This document shows positions 5,770-11,746 of a DNA stretch of 11,746 nt, one piece after another. This stretch comes from Treponema sp. Its GTDB lineage: Bacteria > Spirochaetota > Spirochaetia > Treponematales > Breznakiellaceae. The position numbers and the translations under genes are program-made. The notes beneath the pieces were generated by a model. It was given only the letters and a program-made list of their open reading frames with translations. It did no database searches and was not told where the DNA came from. How positions within the stretch are numbered: the stretch's first letter is position 1; each line of letters starts with the position of its first letter. The stretch spans positions 1 to 11,746 of the forward strand of contig JAIRXN010000215.1 of the NCBI GenBank assembly GCA_031268245.1. The letters run 5' to 3'.

Positions 5770-6465
5770 TTATTGATCCTCCGGCGGATTAAAGCAGTAA
5801 CCCAGGCCAAATACGGTCTTAATATAATGGGGATTGGCAGGGTCTTCTTCTATTTTTTTCCGCAGCCGCTGTATATAGACGGCCACGGCGGTAAGGTCGC
5901 CATAAGGATTATCCCAGATACCGGCATAGATGGTTTCGGGATTCAGTGTTTTCCCCGCGTGTTCCGTAAGATAGGCAAGACAGCCGTATTCTTTATTGGA
6001 GAGGGGAATGCGTGTATCCGCCTTTTTAAGTATGCAGGCGTCATAGTCAAGAACAAAAGGGCCGAAACGGAAAATGCGCCGCCGCTCTTTTTCCTCATAG
6101 TCCCGCACCCGGCGGAAAAGCGCCCTGACCCTGGCGGCCAGCACCTTGGGAGAAAAAGGTTTGGTTACAAATTCATCGGCCCCGCCGCCGAGACCCCTTA
6201 TGAGGTCTTCGTCGCTGTCGCGGGCGGAAACAATAAGGACAGGAACGCTGTTTTCGGGCCGGATCTTCCGGAGAAATTCAAAACCGTCCATACCGGGAAG
6301 ATTGATGTCCAAAATGATAAGTTCCGGTTTCCACGCTTCCATGAGGGCAAATCCCTCTTCGGCGCTTTTCACCGTGGAAATTTCGAAGCCCTCCCTGGAC
6401 AGGTAGAGGCTTATGAGATCGGCCAGTTCTTTTACATCTTCGATGATGAGAATTTTTCCCTGCAT
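5770..6465 (-). CDS. OmpR-family response regulator
   Basis: 231 aa from the ATG at 6465; an in-frame TTG at 6474 would add three residues, and neither start has a clear ribosome site. The receiver domain (about 4-118) has acidic E9/D10, phosphorylation site D53 in LIILDINLPG, S80 and K102 in TKPF. A winged-helix DNA-binding domain (about 130-228) ends with VAVYIQRLRKKIEEDPANPHYIKTVFGLGYCF-type features (VYIQRLRKKIE at 196-206, TVFGLGYCF at 217-225). It is the partner of the kinase that follows 4 nt later. Its promoter lies so close to the start codon that the mRNA may be leaderless or have a leader of only a few bases. The target genes are not evident. Phosphorylation should drive dimerisation and DNA binding, as in the family. 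Confidence 0.93.
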   Translation of the reverse strand: MQGKILIIEDVKELADLISLYLSREGFEISTVKSAEEGFALMEAWKPELIILDINLPGMDGFEFLRKIRPENSVPVLIVSARDSDEDLIRGLGGGADEFVTKPFSPKVLAARVRALFRRVRDYEEKERRRIFRFGPFVLDYDACILKKADTRIPLSNKEYGCLAYLTEHAGKTLNPETIYAGIWDNPYGDLTAVAVYIQRLRKKIEEDPANPHYIKTVFGLGYCFNPPEDQ

Positions 6466-6478
6466 GCCCGACAAGGAA

Positions 6479-6508
6479 AGTATAGTCCAAACCGCCCTTC
6501 ACTCTCAA
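6479..6508 (-). promoter_or_regulatory. Sigma-70-type promoter of the response regulator-kinase operon
   Basis: TTGAGA (6503-6508) and TATACT (6479-6484) on the minus strand, spaced by 18 nt. Each is one base from consensus. Initiation would fall near 6472, only about 7 nt before the ATG at 6465 and at the alternative TTG. Confidence 0.55.
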
Positions 6509-6555
6509 GGAAAAAGGATACATACAACAAAAAAGATATGGCAAAGAACCAGGGC

Positions 6556-6581
6556 TCTTTCAAAACTTCAGTTTTGAAAGA
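6556..6581. repeat. Perfect 11-bp AT-rich hairpin
   Basis: TCTTTCAAAAC (6556-6566), loop TTCA, GTTTTGAAAGA (6571-6581). It lies between the PrsW-like gene and the regulator promoter. There is no T-run next to the stem in either direction, so a simple terminator is doubtful. It may be part of a dispersed repeat together with the hairpin at 6597-6633. Confidence 0.5.
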
Positions 6582-6596
6582 ACAACCGTTTAAAAA

Positions 6597-6633
6597 TGCA
6601 TGTTTCGCAGCCGTTAGGCGAGAAACTGCAAGA
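6597..6633. repeat. Bulged stem-loop after the PrsW-like gene
   Basis: TGCA and GTTTC (6597-6606) pair with GAAAC and TGCA (6624-6633) with small bulges, around a loop rich in C and G. It sits 29 nt or more past the stop of the PrsW-like gene on the minus strand and could mark the end of that transcript. It may form one repeat unit with the hairpin to its left. Confidence 0.35.
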
Positions 6634-6661
6634 GGCTCACCCGTCATCCGTCTTTGTGTTG

Positions 6662-7327
6662 TTATGCGTCCCCTTCCTGCAGGCCGGAGCGGATGGATAT
6701 GATGGAAGAAGCCAGGGCGGATAAGACGATAAGGATGCCGATAAGAGCCGGAGGGCCGGGAATAATGATAATAAAATTATACATGCCATGAATAACCACG
6801 GCAGAAAGGAAGCGGAAAAAGGCCCGCGGAGGATCTTCACGAAAGGATGCAGCGGCAGAGCCTGTCCGGGCCGCGCAGGCGCCGTGAAGAGGCGCGGCGG
6901 TAAAGGCCCGCAGAAGTACAATGCGTATATCGGCTGCGCCGTATGTGGCGGCTTCCAGAACGGCAAAACCCAGACCGGAGAGGAGGCCGGTAAGGGCCGG
7001 CGGCAGAACCGGGAAACGGAATTTTTTTATGAGGGCAAAAAGGACGAGAAGCGTCAGGAGGCGGCTCAACTCCTCGGTAAAAGCTATCCTAAAGAAAAAA
7101 CGAAGGAGAATACCCCTCAGCCTATCCGGCTGGACTCCTCCAAGACCCGAAGGAAAAAGGCTCTGGAAAAGTACGGCGATGAAGAGGGATACAATGCCCG
7201 AAAGAAGGCAGCCGGCAAAGAGGAGAGGAGGCATGACAATGCGGGAATGCCGGATTACAATCCATGCGGCAAGAAGCGGCAAGGCGGCAATGAGGATAAG
7301 GATCAGCATGATGAAAAGGGCATTCAT
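6662..7327 (-). CDS. PrsW-family intramembrane protease
   Basis: 221 aa, a polytopic membrane protein with about six or seven hydrophobic segments. Family motifs appear in order: AFTEELSRLL (82-91) with the E85/E86 pair; GLSGLGFAVLEAATYG, that is GFA-x2-E with E125; H148 in PLHGA; and HGMYN (180-184). These match the conserved glutamates and histidines of PrsW-like proteases (M82). PrsW in Bacillus performs site-1 cleavage of the anti-sigma factor RsiW; the substrate here is unknown and no anti-sigma gene is in the window. In the EExxK motif the lysine position holds arginine. GGAAG lies 4 nt before the ATG. TATAAT (7337-7342) sits 9 nt before the ATG, so if it is the -10, the transcript may start past that ribosome site. 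It is divergent from the kinase-like gene, 40 bp apart. Confidence 0.75.
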   Translation of the reverse strand: MNALFIMLILILIAALPLLAAWIVIRHSRIVMPPLLFAGCLLSGIVSLFIAVLFQSLFPSGLGGVQPDRLRGILLRFFFRIAFTEELSRLLTLLVLFALIKKFRFPVLPPALTGLLSGLGFAVLEAATYGAADIRIVLLRAFTAAPLHGACAARTGSAAASFREDPPRAFFRFLSAVVIHGMYNFIIIIPGPPALIGILIVLSALASSIISIRSGLQEGDA

Positions 7328-7367
7328 ACCGCTTCCATTATACAGGAAAAAAACCTAATCTCTACCC

Positions 7368-7907
7368 ATGGGAATTATTCTGCTTACAGGGCCGAAACAT
7401 TCGGGGAAAACCAGTGCAGGGCGGGCCCTGGCGTCTCTTATAAAGGGCCCCTTTATCGATCTGGATGAACTGATAGCGGAGAGGGAAGGAAAAAGTCCCC
7501 GGGAACTCTACCGGGAAGGGCCCGGTGTCTTCCGCAGGGCGGAAGCGGCCGCGCTGCAAAGCCTCCTTCCCCCCGAAAAAGCCTGTGTCATTCTGGCTGC
7601 GGGAGGCGGGCTCTGCGATAATCCGGCAGCCCCGGAACTCCTGAAAAATCCCGGCGTCAGCGTCGTTTTTCTTGAGACTTCCGTGGAGACAGCCTGGAAC
7701 CGTATCAAAGAGGCGGCCTGCGGGCTTCCCCCCTTCCTGGATACCGAAAATCCGCGGGAAACCCACCGTCTTCTCCATGAACGCCGTTCCGCCGCATACC
7801 GTTCATTTGCTCAAATTTATATCCGCTCAGAGGGGAAAAGCCCGGAACAAATAGCCGCGGAAATCCATTCCGCCATGCTCCTGCGGGAAAGCTTGACGGA
7901 TAGTTAA
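7368..7907 (+). CDS. Shikimate kinase-like P-loop kinase
   Basis: 179 aa, typical shikimate kinase length. The family phosphorylates shikimate at the 3-OH in aromatic amino acid synthesis. Present: Walker A GPKHSGKT (8-15), D31/D33 in FIDLDELI, VFRRAEAAAL (54-63) with substrate-binding R56 and E59, the GGG turn (79-81), and the C-terminal ERRSAAYRSFA (138-148). Odd: where the lid normally reads RPLL with an ATP-binding arginine, this protein has LPPFL (120-124), so that arginine is missing. It may be an active divergent shikimate kinase, or a relative acting on another small substrate. No ribosome site is visible before the ATG. The PAS/GGDEF gene follows after 22 nt, so they may be co-transcribed. 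No other aro gene is nearby. Confidence 0.7.
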   Translation: MGIILLTGPKHSGKTSAGRALASLIKGPFIDLDELIAEREGKSPRELYREGPGVFRRAEAAALQSLLPPEKACVILAAGGGLCDNPAAPELLKNPGVSVVFLETSVETAWNRIKEAACGLPPFLDTENPRETHRLLHERRSAAYRSFAQIYIRSEGKSPEQIAAEIHSAMLLRESLTDS

Positions 7908-7929
7908 GTTCGGCTCTATTATTACCACT

Positions 7930-8826
7930 ATGGATAAAAATTCCCTTCAGCAAGAAAAGCTGTTTTCCGCTATCTTGCGCAATGTCAGCGATGGGATTGT
8001 GGCAATAGATCCGGAATTACAGGTGATGTTTATAAATCCTGCAGCAGGGCGGATGTGCGGGTGGGATGAAGAAGCGGCAAGGAAGAAGCCGGTGCAGAAG
8101 GTACTGTCTCTCACCAATTCCGCGGATCTAAGCAGCATTATTCCCAATGTTCTCCCGTTTGACGATGCGCCGCGTTTTTTCCGGGATGTGATTCTGAAAA
8201 ACCAGGAAGGGGATATTTCTATCATTGACGGGTCGATTACCAAAATTCAGACTACAGAAGGGGAGCCTCCGGGGTTTATTCTTATTTTCCGGGACATTAG
8301 CGAAGTGAGAAAAATGTCTGCGGTCATGGATTTCAATGCCAGCCATGACACACAGACGGGGCTCAACAATATTGACACCTTCGTCCGCAAGCTCCGGGAG
8401 AGTATCGATCTCCTTAAACGGGAAGGCGGCGGCAATACGGTGATCGGACTGCAGATCGATCAATATAGCAGCATAAATGATGAATTGGGATCTCAGGCGG
8501 TAGATGAGCTTATACGGCAAATGGCGGTGCTGTTTCGGTCGCATATTCAGCGCCGGGACATCGCGGCACGGTTTTCCGATGAAGGTTTTGTACTTTTGAT
8601 CCGCAATTGTACCGGAGAAAATGCCATGAAGGTAGCCCAAAGGCTGCTAGAGGCAAGCCATGCCTACCGTTTTCATTATTCAGGCAGAGAATATTCGATA
8701 AGTTTCAGTATCGTTCTGGAGGAAGTGAAAACCGGGGATGAAAAGGCCGATGCTGTTCTTGCCGCGGTAGGCGCCGGGGCCGCAAAGGCCAGGGCCGAAG
8801 GCGGAGACCGGATATACGTTCAGTGA
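7930..8826 (+). CDS. PAS domain protein with degenerate GGDEF domain
   Basis: 298 aa, soluble. A PAS domain (about 10-125; NVSDGIVAIDPELQVMFINPAAGRMCGW then GFILIFRDISEVRK) feeds a GGDEF-like domain (about 135-298). That domain keeps the overall fold: HDTQTGLNNIDTF (139-151), the metal aspartate D177 in LQIDQYSSINDELG, and the C-terminal KARAEGGDRIYV. But the signature loop reads SDEGF (216-220) in place of GGDEF, and the upstream inhibitory RxxD is QRRD. A working diguanylate cyclase is unlikely. Such domains may bind nucleotide or protein partners instead. No ribosome site precedes the ATG. The end overlaps the convergent TPR gene by 7 bp. The signal for the PAS domain is unknown. Confidence 0.8.
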   Translation: MDKNSLQQEKLFSAILRNVSDGIVAIDPELQVMFINPAAGRMCGWDEEAARKKPVQKVLSLTNSADLSSIIPNVLPFDDAPRFFRDVILKNQEGDISIIDGSITKIQTTEGEPPGFILIFRDISEVRKMSAVMDFNASHDTQTGLNNIDTFVRKLRESIDLLKREGGGNTVIGLQIDQYSSINDELGSQAVDELIRQMAVLFRSHIQRRDIAARFSDEGFVLLIRNCTGENAMKVAQRLLEASHAYRFHYSGREYSISFSIVLEEVKTGDEKADAVLAAVGAGAAKARAEGGDRIYVQ

Positions 8827-11474
8827 TCCCCGCCGGTGTTTTGGGCAGCCCAATCGGCTACCAATTTTTTGAGTCCTTCGTTGATCAGTTTGAGGGTCTT
8901 CCCGCAGTCAGGACAGGTAAAGCGGCCTGAGCTGTCCAGATTATTTTTTGCACATCCGATACAGTAGGTTTTCCCGCATCCGGTACAGGTTCCCGCGGGA
9001 AGTTCATCGGGAGGCATGGCATAGAGATGCAAGGCAGGGGCCGGAGGGGGATCCAGCGGTACTCTCCAGGAACGCTCACAGTTGCCCGCACAGGCGATGA
9101 GCCGGGTGGCGCCTTCCTCCAGCCTTTTGCGCAGTTCTTCCCGGCGTTCCGCGTCTCCACTCTTTAATTCCAGGGCGCCGAGTCTTTGCAGTATGGCCCC
9201 GGCTTCTTCCCAGCGGTGGGCATTGCAGTAGAGCCAACCCAGCGAAAAGAGGGAGGGGCTGTAATACCTATCCATCTTGAGCGCTTCGGCGGAAGCTGTT
9301 TCGGCCCGTTGATACTCCCCCTGCTTGACCGCCACATAGGCGATAAGTTCCAGTATCGCGGGAGAGGGGCTTTTTTCGTGAGCCAGGGCGAGGAGGGCAT
9401 CGGCCTCTCCGTAACGGCCCAGTTCAATAAGGCAGGAAGAGCGGTTACAGATAAAATCAATATTGCCGGGATCGAGAGTTCTGGCTTTTCTGTAACAGTC
9501 GTCGGCCTCTTCGTAACGCTTTGAACGATAGAGGAGGTTCCCCGCACAGTTTGCCATAATCCCCTCAGGATCGTCGCTTACCCGGCCGGTTTTGAGAAGC
9601 TGCAGGCCCTTGTCCGGAAAACCGGAAAGGTAATAGTACAGCGCCCGGTTTACCTTGATGGCGGGAACTTCACCCAAAAGAAGCGCCGCTTTTTCCAGAT
9701 GTTCCGCGGCTTCTTCAAGATTGTTGTTCTGGAGACTTATCTGGGCTGCCAGATTGTGGGCCCAGGCCCAGGTTTCGTCCGCCGGTTTTTCACTGCGCTT
9801 CCTTTCTTCCGCCTCTGCGTTCAAAAGCCGCAGAGCCCGATCCAGATCCGCCTTGAGTGCCGGATCGGCGGCATTTCCCGAAAGAAGGAAACGGCATTCG
9901 GCAAGCCTGAAATGGAAGATGCCGTGTTCACCGGCAAGAGAGGCGGCTTCCTCAAGCAGGGGCAGGGCCGTTTTCCGTTTCCCCTGCCGGATAAAGAGCA
10001 GAGCCCGGAGAAGTATCACGGAAGGGTCGGGAGGAATGGGTTCCGCCGCTTCCCTCCGCAGGGTCTCCGCCGTTTCAAATTCCTCTTCCGCAAGGGCAAC
10101 ATTTTCGATGCTAAAGGCCCACTTTCCTACCAGCGCCCTTGCCTCATAGTTTTTAGCCCCAAGTGAAAGGAATTTGGGTACCAGAACGCTGAGATCCTCG
10201 TAGTTGTCATCATTGAGAAAACAATTCCCGGCAGTGATATAGCGTGAAAGCGCTTCTTCTCTTTTTCCTAACACTTCGTAAACATTGGCGGCATTTTTTA
10301 CCAGGAGACCGTTTTCCCTGTCCTGCTCAAAGGCTTTATCGTAGGCCGCGGCGGCAGTCTCGTACTCTTCCAGATTCCAGTAGGCATGGCCCAACAGAGT
10401 TCCCAGCACCGGATCTGCAGGGCTGGATTCAACCGCCGTGACCGCAAAGTCCCGGAGAGCGGTAAACTGTTCACGCTCGTAGAGGAGTTTAGCCTTCTCG
10501 GTGAGGGAGGCCCGGCCTTCGGAACTTTCCGTACCCAGGGCAATGCACGTGTCTATCCAGGTTTCCGCTTTTCCTGTCATTCCCAACTGAAGCGCAAGCC
10601 GGGCCGCCAGAAGCAGTTCCCGCTGGGTTCGGTTCCCGCGGCCCCCGGCTGAGGCCGCATCCCGGTCTTCCCAGGCCTGCTGTATCTGGATGAGGGCGGC
10701 ATTAAGCTGGCCCATGGCCGCAAAGGTTTCCGCCAGAAAGTAGCGGCTCCGGGGGCTTGCGGTTGTACTCAGCCGTTCCCGGGCAGAGGCGGCCTGGAAC
10801 ATGCGGGAATCAACCGTGAGGGCTTCGAGCCGGGCGCCGGCAATGAAAGATTTTTCAGCGGAAGGAGGGGCTTCGTAAGAGGCCAGGGCAAAGGCGATAC
10901 TCCCTGCATCGATACTTGAGTCGTTCAGTTCCGCTGCCCACAGGCCGTTGACCGTAATAAGGATATGGGTACCCGAAACGATAATCCCCAGGTTTACAAG
11001 GCCGTTTAAGGCGAACTCTCCGGCAGATTCAGATGCCGAAGGCAGCTCTGTCCAGCCCGCAAGGGGGAAAGGCATGCCGTTACGGACCGCATCCAGACGG
11101 AAGTAACCCTTGCTTGAAACCAGGACAAGATAATAGGTGGCATGATCCACCATACGGAACATAAGCCCTGCGGCTGCATAGCCTCCCGGCGACTCCAGAG
11201 TGAAACGGCTGTCTATGACCATGTCCCGGTAACGCTTTGCGGGAGCGTCGATCCATGCAAGGGAAGCGGTTTTTTTAAGCGAAAGCACCAGGGCGCCGTC
11301 CAGAAGCCTGGCATCGTAGACTTTTTCTTCATCGTTTTCTTCTGTAAGATTAAAACCGGTTTTGGATGCTTTGGTAAATTGAGGCTCCCAGAATTCTTCC
11401 CTGTATGTACCGGGAGGAGCCGTAGTTTTTCTTCGGAGTAAAAAAAGCAGTAAGCGGTTAAGAAAGCGGAGCAT
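8820..11474 (-). CDS. Large TPR protein with LamG-like N-terminus and eight-cysteine C-terminal domain
   Basis: 884 aa. Residues 1-16 are basic and hydrophobic (MLRFLNRLLLFLLRRK), perhaps a short membrane anchor; no cleavable signal is obvious. Residues about 25-225 look like a beta-sandwich of the LamG/DUF1080 type (AGLMFRMVDHATYYLVLV, GYFRLDAVRNG). From about 240 to 780 there are at least ten TPR-like helix pairs, for example HAYWNLEEYETAAAAYDKAF and NLLYRSKRYEEADDCYRKA, suited to protein binding. The last 90 residues hold C795, C799, C830, C833, C838, C841, C854 and C857, plausibly two zinc sites. No enzymatic motif is seen. It is divergent from a solute-binding protein gene, from which it is 29 bp away. 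A scaffold or assembly role at the envelope is possible, but function is unknown. Confidence 0.75.
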   Translation of the reverse strand: MLRFLNRLLLFLLRRKTTAPPGTYREEFWEPQFTKASKTGFNLTEENDEEKVYDARLLDGALVLSLKKTASLAWIDAPAKRYRDMVIDSRFTLESPGGYAAAGLMFRMVDHATYYLVLVSSKGYFRLDAVRNGMPFPLAGWTELPSASESAGEFALNGLVNLGIIVSGTHILITVNGLWAAELNDSSIDAGSIAFALASYEAPPSAEKSFIAGARLEALTVDSRMFQAASARERLSTTASPRSRYFLAETFAAMGQLNAALIQIQQAWEDRDAASAGGRGNRTQRELLLAARLALQLGMTGKAETWIDTCIALGTESSEGRASLTEKAKLLYEREQFTALRDFAVTAVESSPADPVLGTLLGHAYWNLEEYETAAAAYDKAFEQDRENGLLVKNAANVYEVLGKREEALSRYITAGNCFLNDDNYEDLSVLVPKFLSLGAKNYEARALVGKWAFSIENVALAEEEFETAETLRREAAEPIPPDPSVILLRALLFIRQGKRKTALPLLEEAASLAGEHGIFHFRLAECRFLLSGNAADPALKADLDRALRLLNAEAEERKRSEKPADETWAWAHNLAAQISLQNNNLEEAAEHLEKAALLLGEVPAIKVNRALYYYLSGFPDKGLQLLKTGRVSDDPEGIMANCAGNLLYRSKRYEEADDCYRKARTLDPGNIDFICNRSSCLIELGRYGEADALLALAHEKSPSPAILELIAYVAVKQGEYQRAETASAEALKMDRYYSPSLFSLGWLYCNAHRWEEAGAILQRLGALELKSGDAERREELRKRLEEGATRLIACAGNCERSWRVPLDPPPAPALHLYAMPPDELPAGTCTGCGKTYCIGCAKNNLDSSGRFTCPDCGKTLKLINEGLKKLVADWAAQNTGGDH

Positions 11475-11486
11475 GCCGGTATATTA
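11458..11486. promoter_or_regulatory. Overlapping divergent promoter elements
   Basis: Plus strand: TTAAGA (11458-11463), 16 nt, TATATT (11480-11485), serving the solute-binding gene. Minus strand: TAATAT (11481-11486) shares the same bases and lies 6 nt before the ATG of the TPR gene; its -35 is weak. The two could not be used at once, so they may compete. Confidence 0.4.
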
Positions 11487-11503
11487 CAGCAAAAGAGGCT
11501 TGA

Positions 11504-11746
11504 ATGGAATTACAAAAATATGAAAAGTGGATTTTTTATGCCGCGCTGGCGCTCCTGGCTTTTGTCATCCTCTGGCGGGTCATACCCCGAAGTCAGCGCG
11601 CAGGCGGCGGGGAGAGAGGCCGGGCAGATCTGGTCTTTGTACACTACTGGGATAATGCCCTCGGCAGGAATACGCTTGCGGAACTGGTAGAGGAATTTGA
11701 AAAAGAACACCGGGGCATAAGGATACGGCTGCAGAACCTCTCCTAT
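11504..11746 (+). CDS. ABC-transporter extracellular solute-binding protein, N-terminal part (cut by the window end)
   Basis: 81 codons are visible, open to the last base. AGAGG (11494-11498) lies 5 nt before the ATG. Residues 8-27 form a hydrophobic helix with a lysine before it (KWIFYAALALLAFVILWRVI), a signal-anchor. No lipobox cysteine follows in the visible part, so it may stay membrane-anchored rather than become a lipoprotein. After a Gly/Arg-rich linker, DLVFVHYWDNALGRNTLAELVEEFEKEH-type sequence (about 44-71) matches the opening of family 1 sugar-binding proteins, where a first beta strand with aromatic residues leads to the helix LxELVEEFEKEH and the GIRIRL strand. It would capture a sugar or oligosaccharide for an ABC importer; permease and ATPase genes are not in view. 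Confidence 0.75.
   Translation, partial: MELQKYEKWIFYAALALLAFVILWRVIPRSQRAGGGERGRADLVFVHYWDNALGRNTLAELVEEFEKEHRGIRIRLQNLSY

Noticed and set aside
5755..6702. 315-aa plus-strand frame antisense to the response regulator
   Set aside because: It mirrors a strongly conserved regulator gene and has low-complexity, non-protein-like composition.
6788..7468. 226-aa plus-strand frame rich in Lys, Arg and Gly
   Set aside because: Composition is what results from reading the complement of a hydrophobic membrane protein gene. No domain is seen.

Overview
The window looks like chromosomal DNA of an anaerobic bacterium with roughly even base composition. My best guess is a Treponema-like spirochete. That rests on the gene mix (Na+-pumping decarboxylase membrane subunits, a split two-gene transketolase, a DUF1638 protein, a large TPR protein beside a sugar-type solute-binding protein) and on TTCGTG intergenic repeats that I associate with spirochetes. 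It is inference; no rRNA or marker gene is present. I see no phage, insertion sequence, CRISPR array or tRNA.

Layout. 1-158: intergenic DNA with 9-nt-phased TTCGTG repeats around an inverted repeat. 159-1467 (minus): a Na+-pump pair, a beta subunit (oadB/gcdB-like) followed by a hidden 49-aa one-helix gamma-like protein. 1468-1612: divergent promoter region with a perfect 17-bp palindrome at the predicted oadB transcription start. 1613-3464 (plus): the two transketolase halves. 3479-4222 (minus): a DUF1638 protein, convergent with transketolase. 4223-4403: a structured upstream region with a perfect 26-bp palindrome, two further hairpins and an outer 12-bp inverted-repeat pair. 4404-6474 (minus): an OmpR-type response regulator and its sensor kinase, in an operon. 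6475-6661: regulator promoter plus two hairpins. 6662-7327 (minus): a PrsW-like membrane protease. 7368-8826 (plus): a shikimate-kinase-like P-loop kinase and a PAS protein with a degenerate GGDEF domain. 8820-11474 (minus): an 884-aa protein with a LamG-like N-terminus, many TPRs and an eight-cysteine C-terminus. 11504-end (plus): the start of an ABC-transporter sugar-binding protein.

How the genes fit together. The beta/gamma pair would couple decarboxylation of an organic acid to Na+ export, but the biotin-dependent alpha subunit is not in the window. Transketolase serves the non-oxidative pentose phosphate pathway. The two-component system, the PrsW-like protease and the PAS/degenerate-GGDEF protein are signalling or envelope functions with no target visible here. 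The large TPR protein and the solute-binding protein diverge from a 29-bp gap with overlapping promoter-like elements, so they may be co-regulated.

All coordinates and motifs were read by eye. Family names come from motif recognition and no database search was run.
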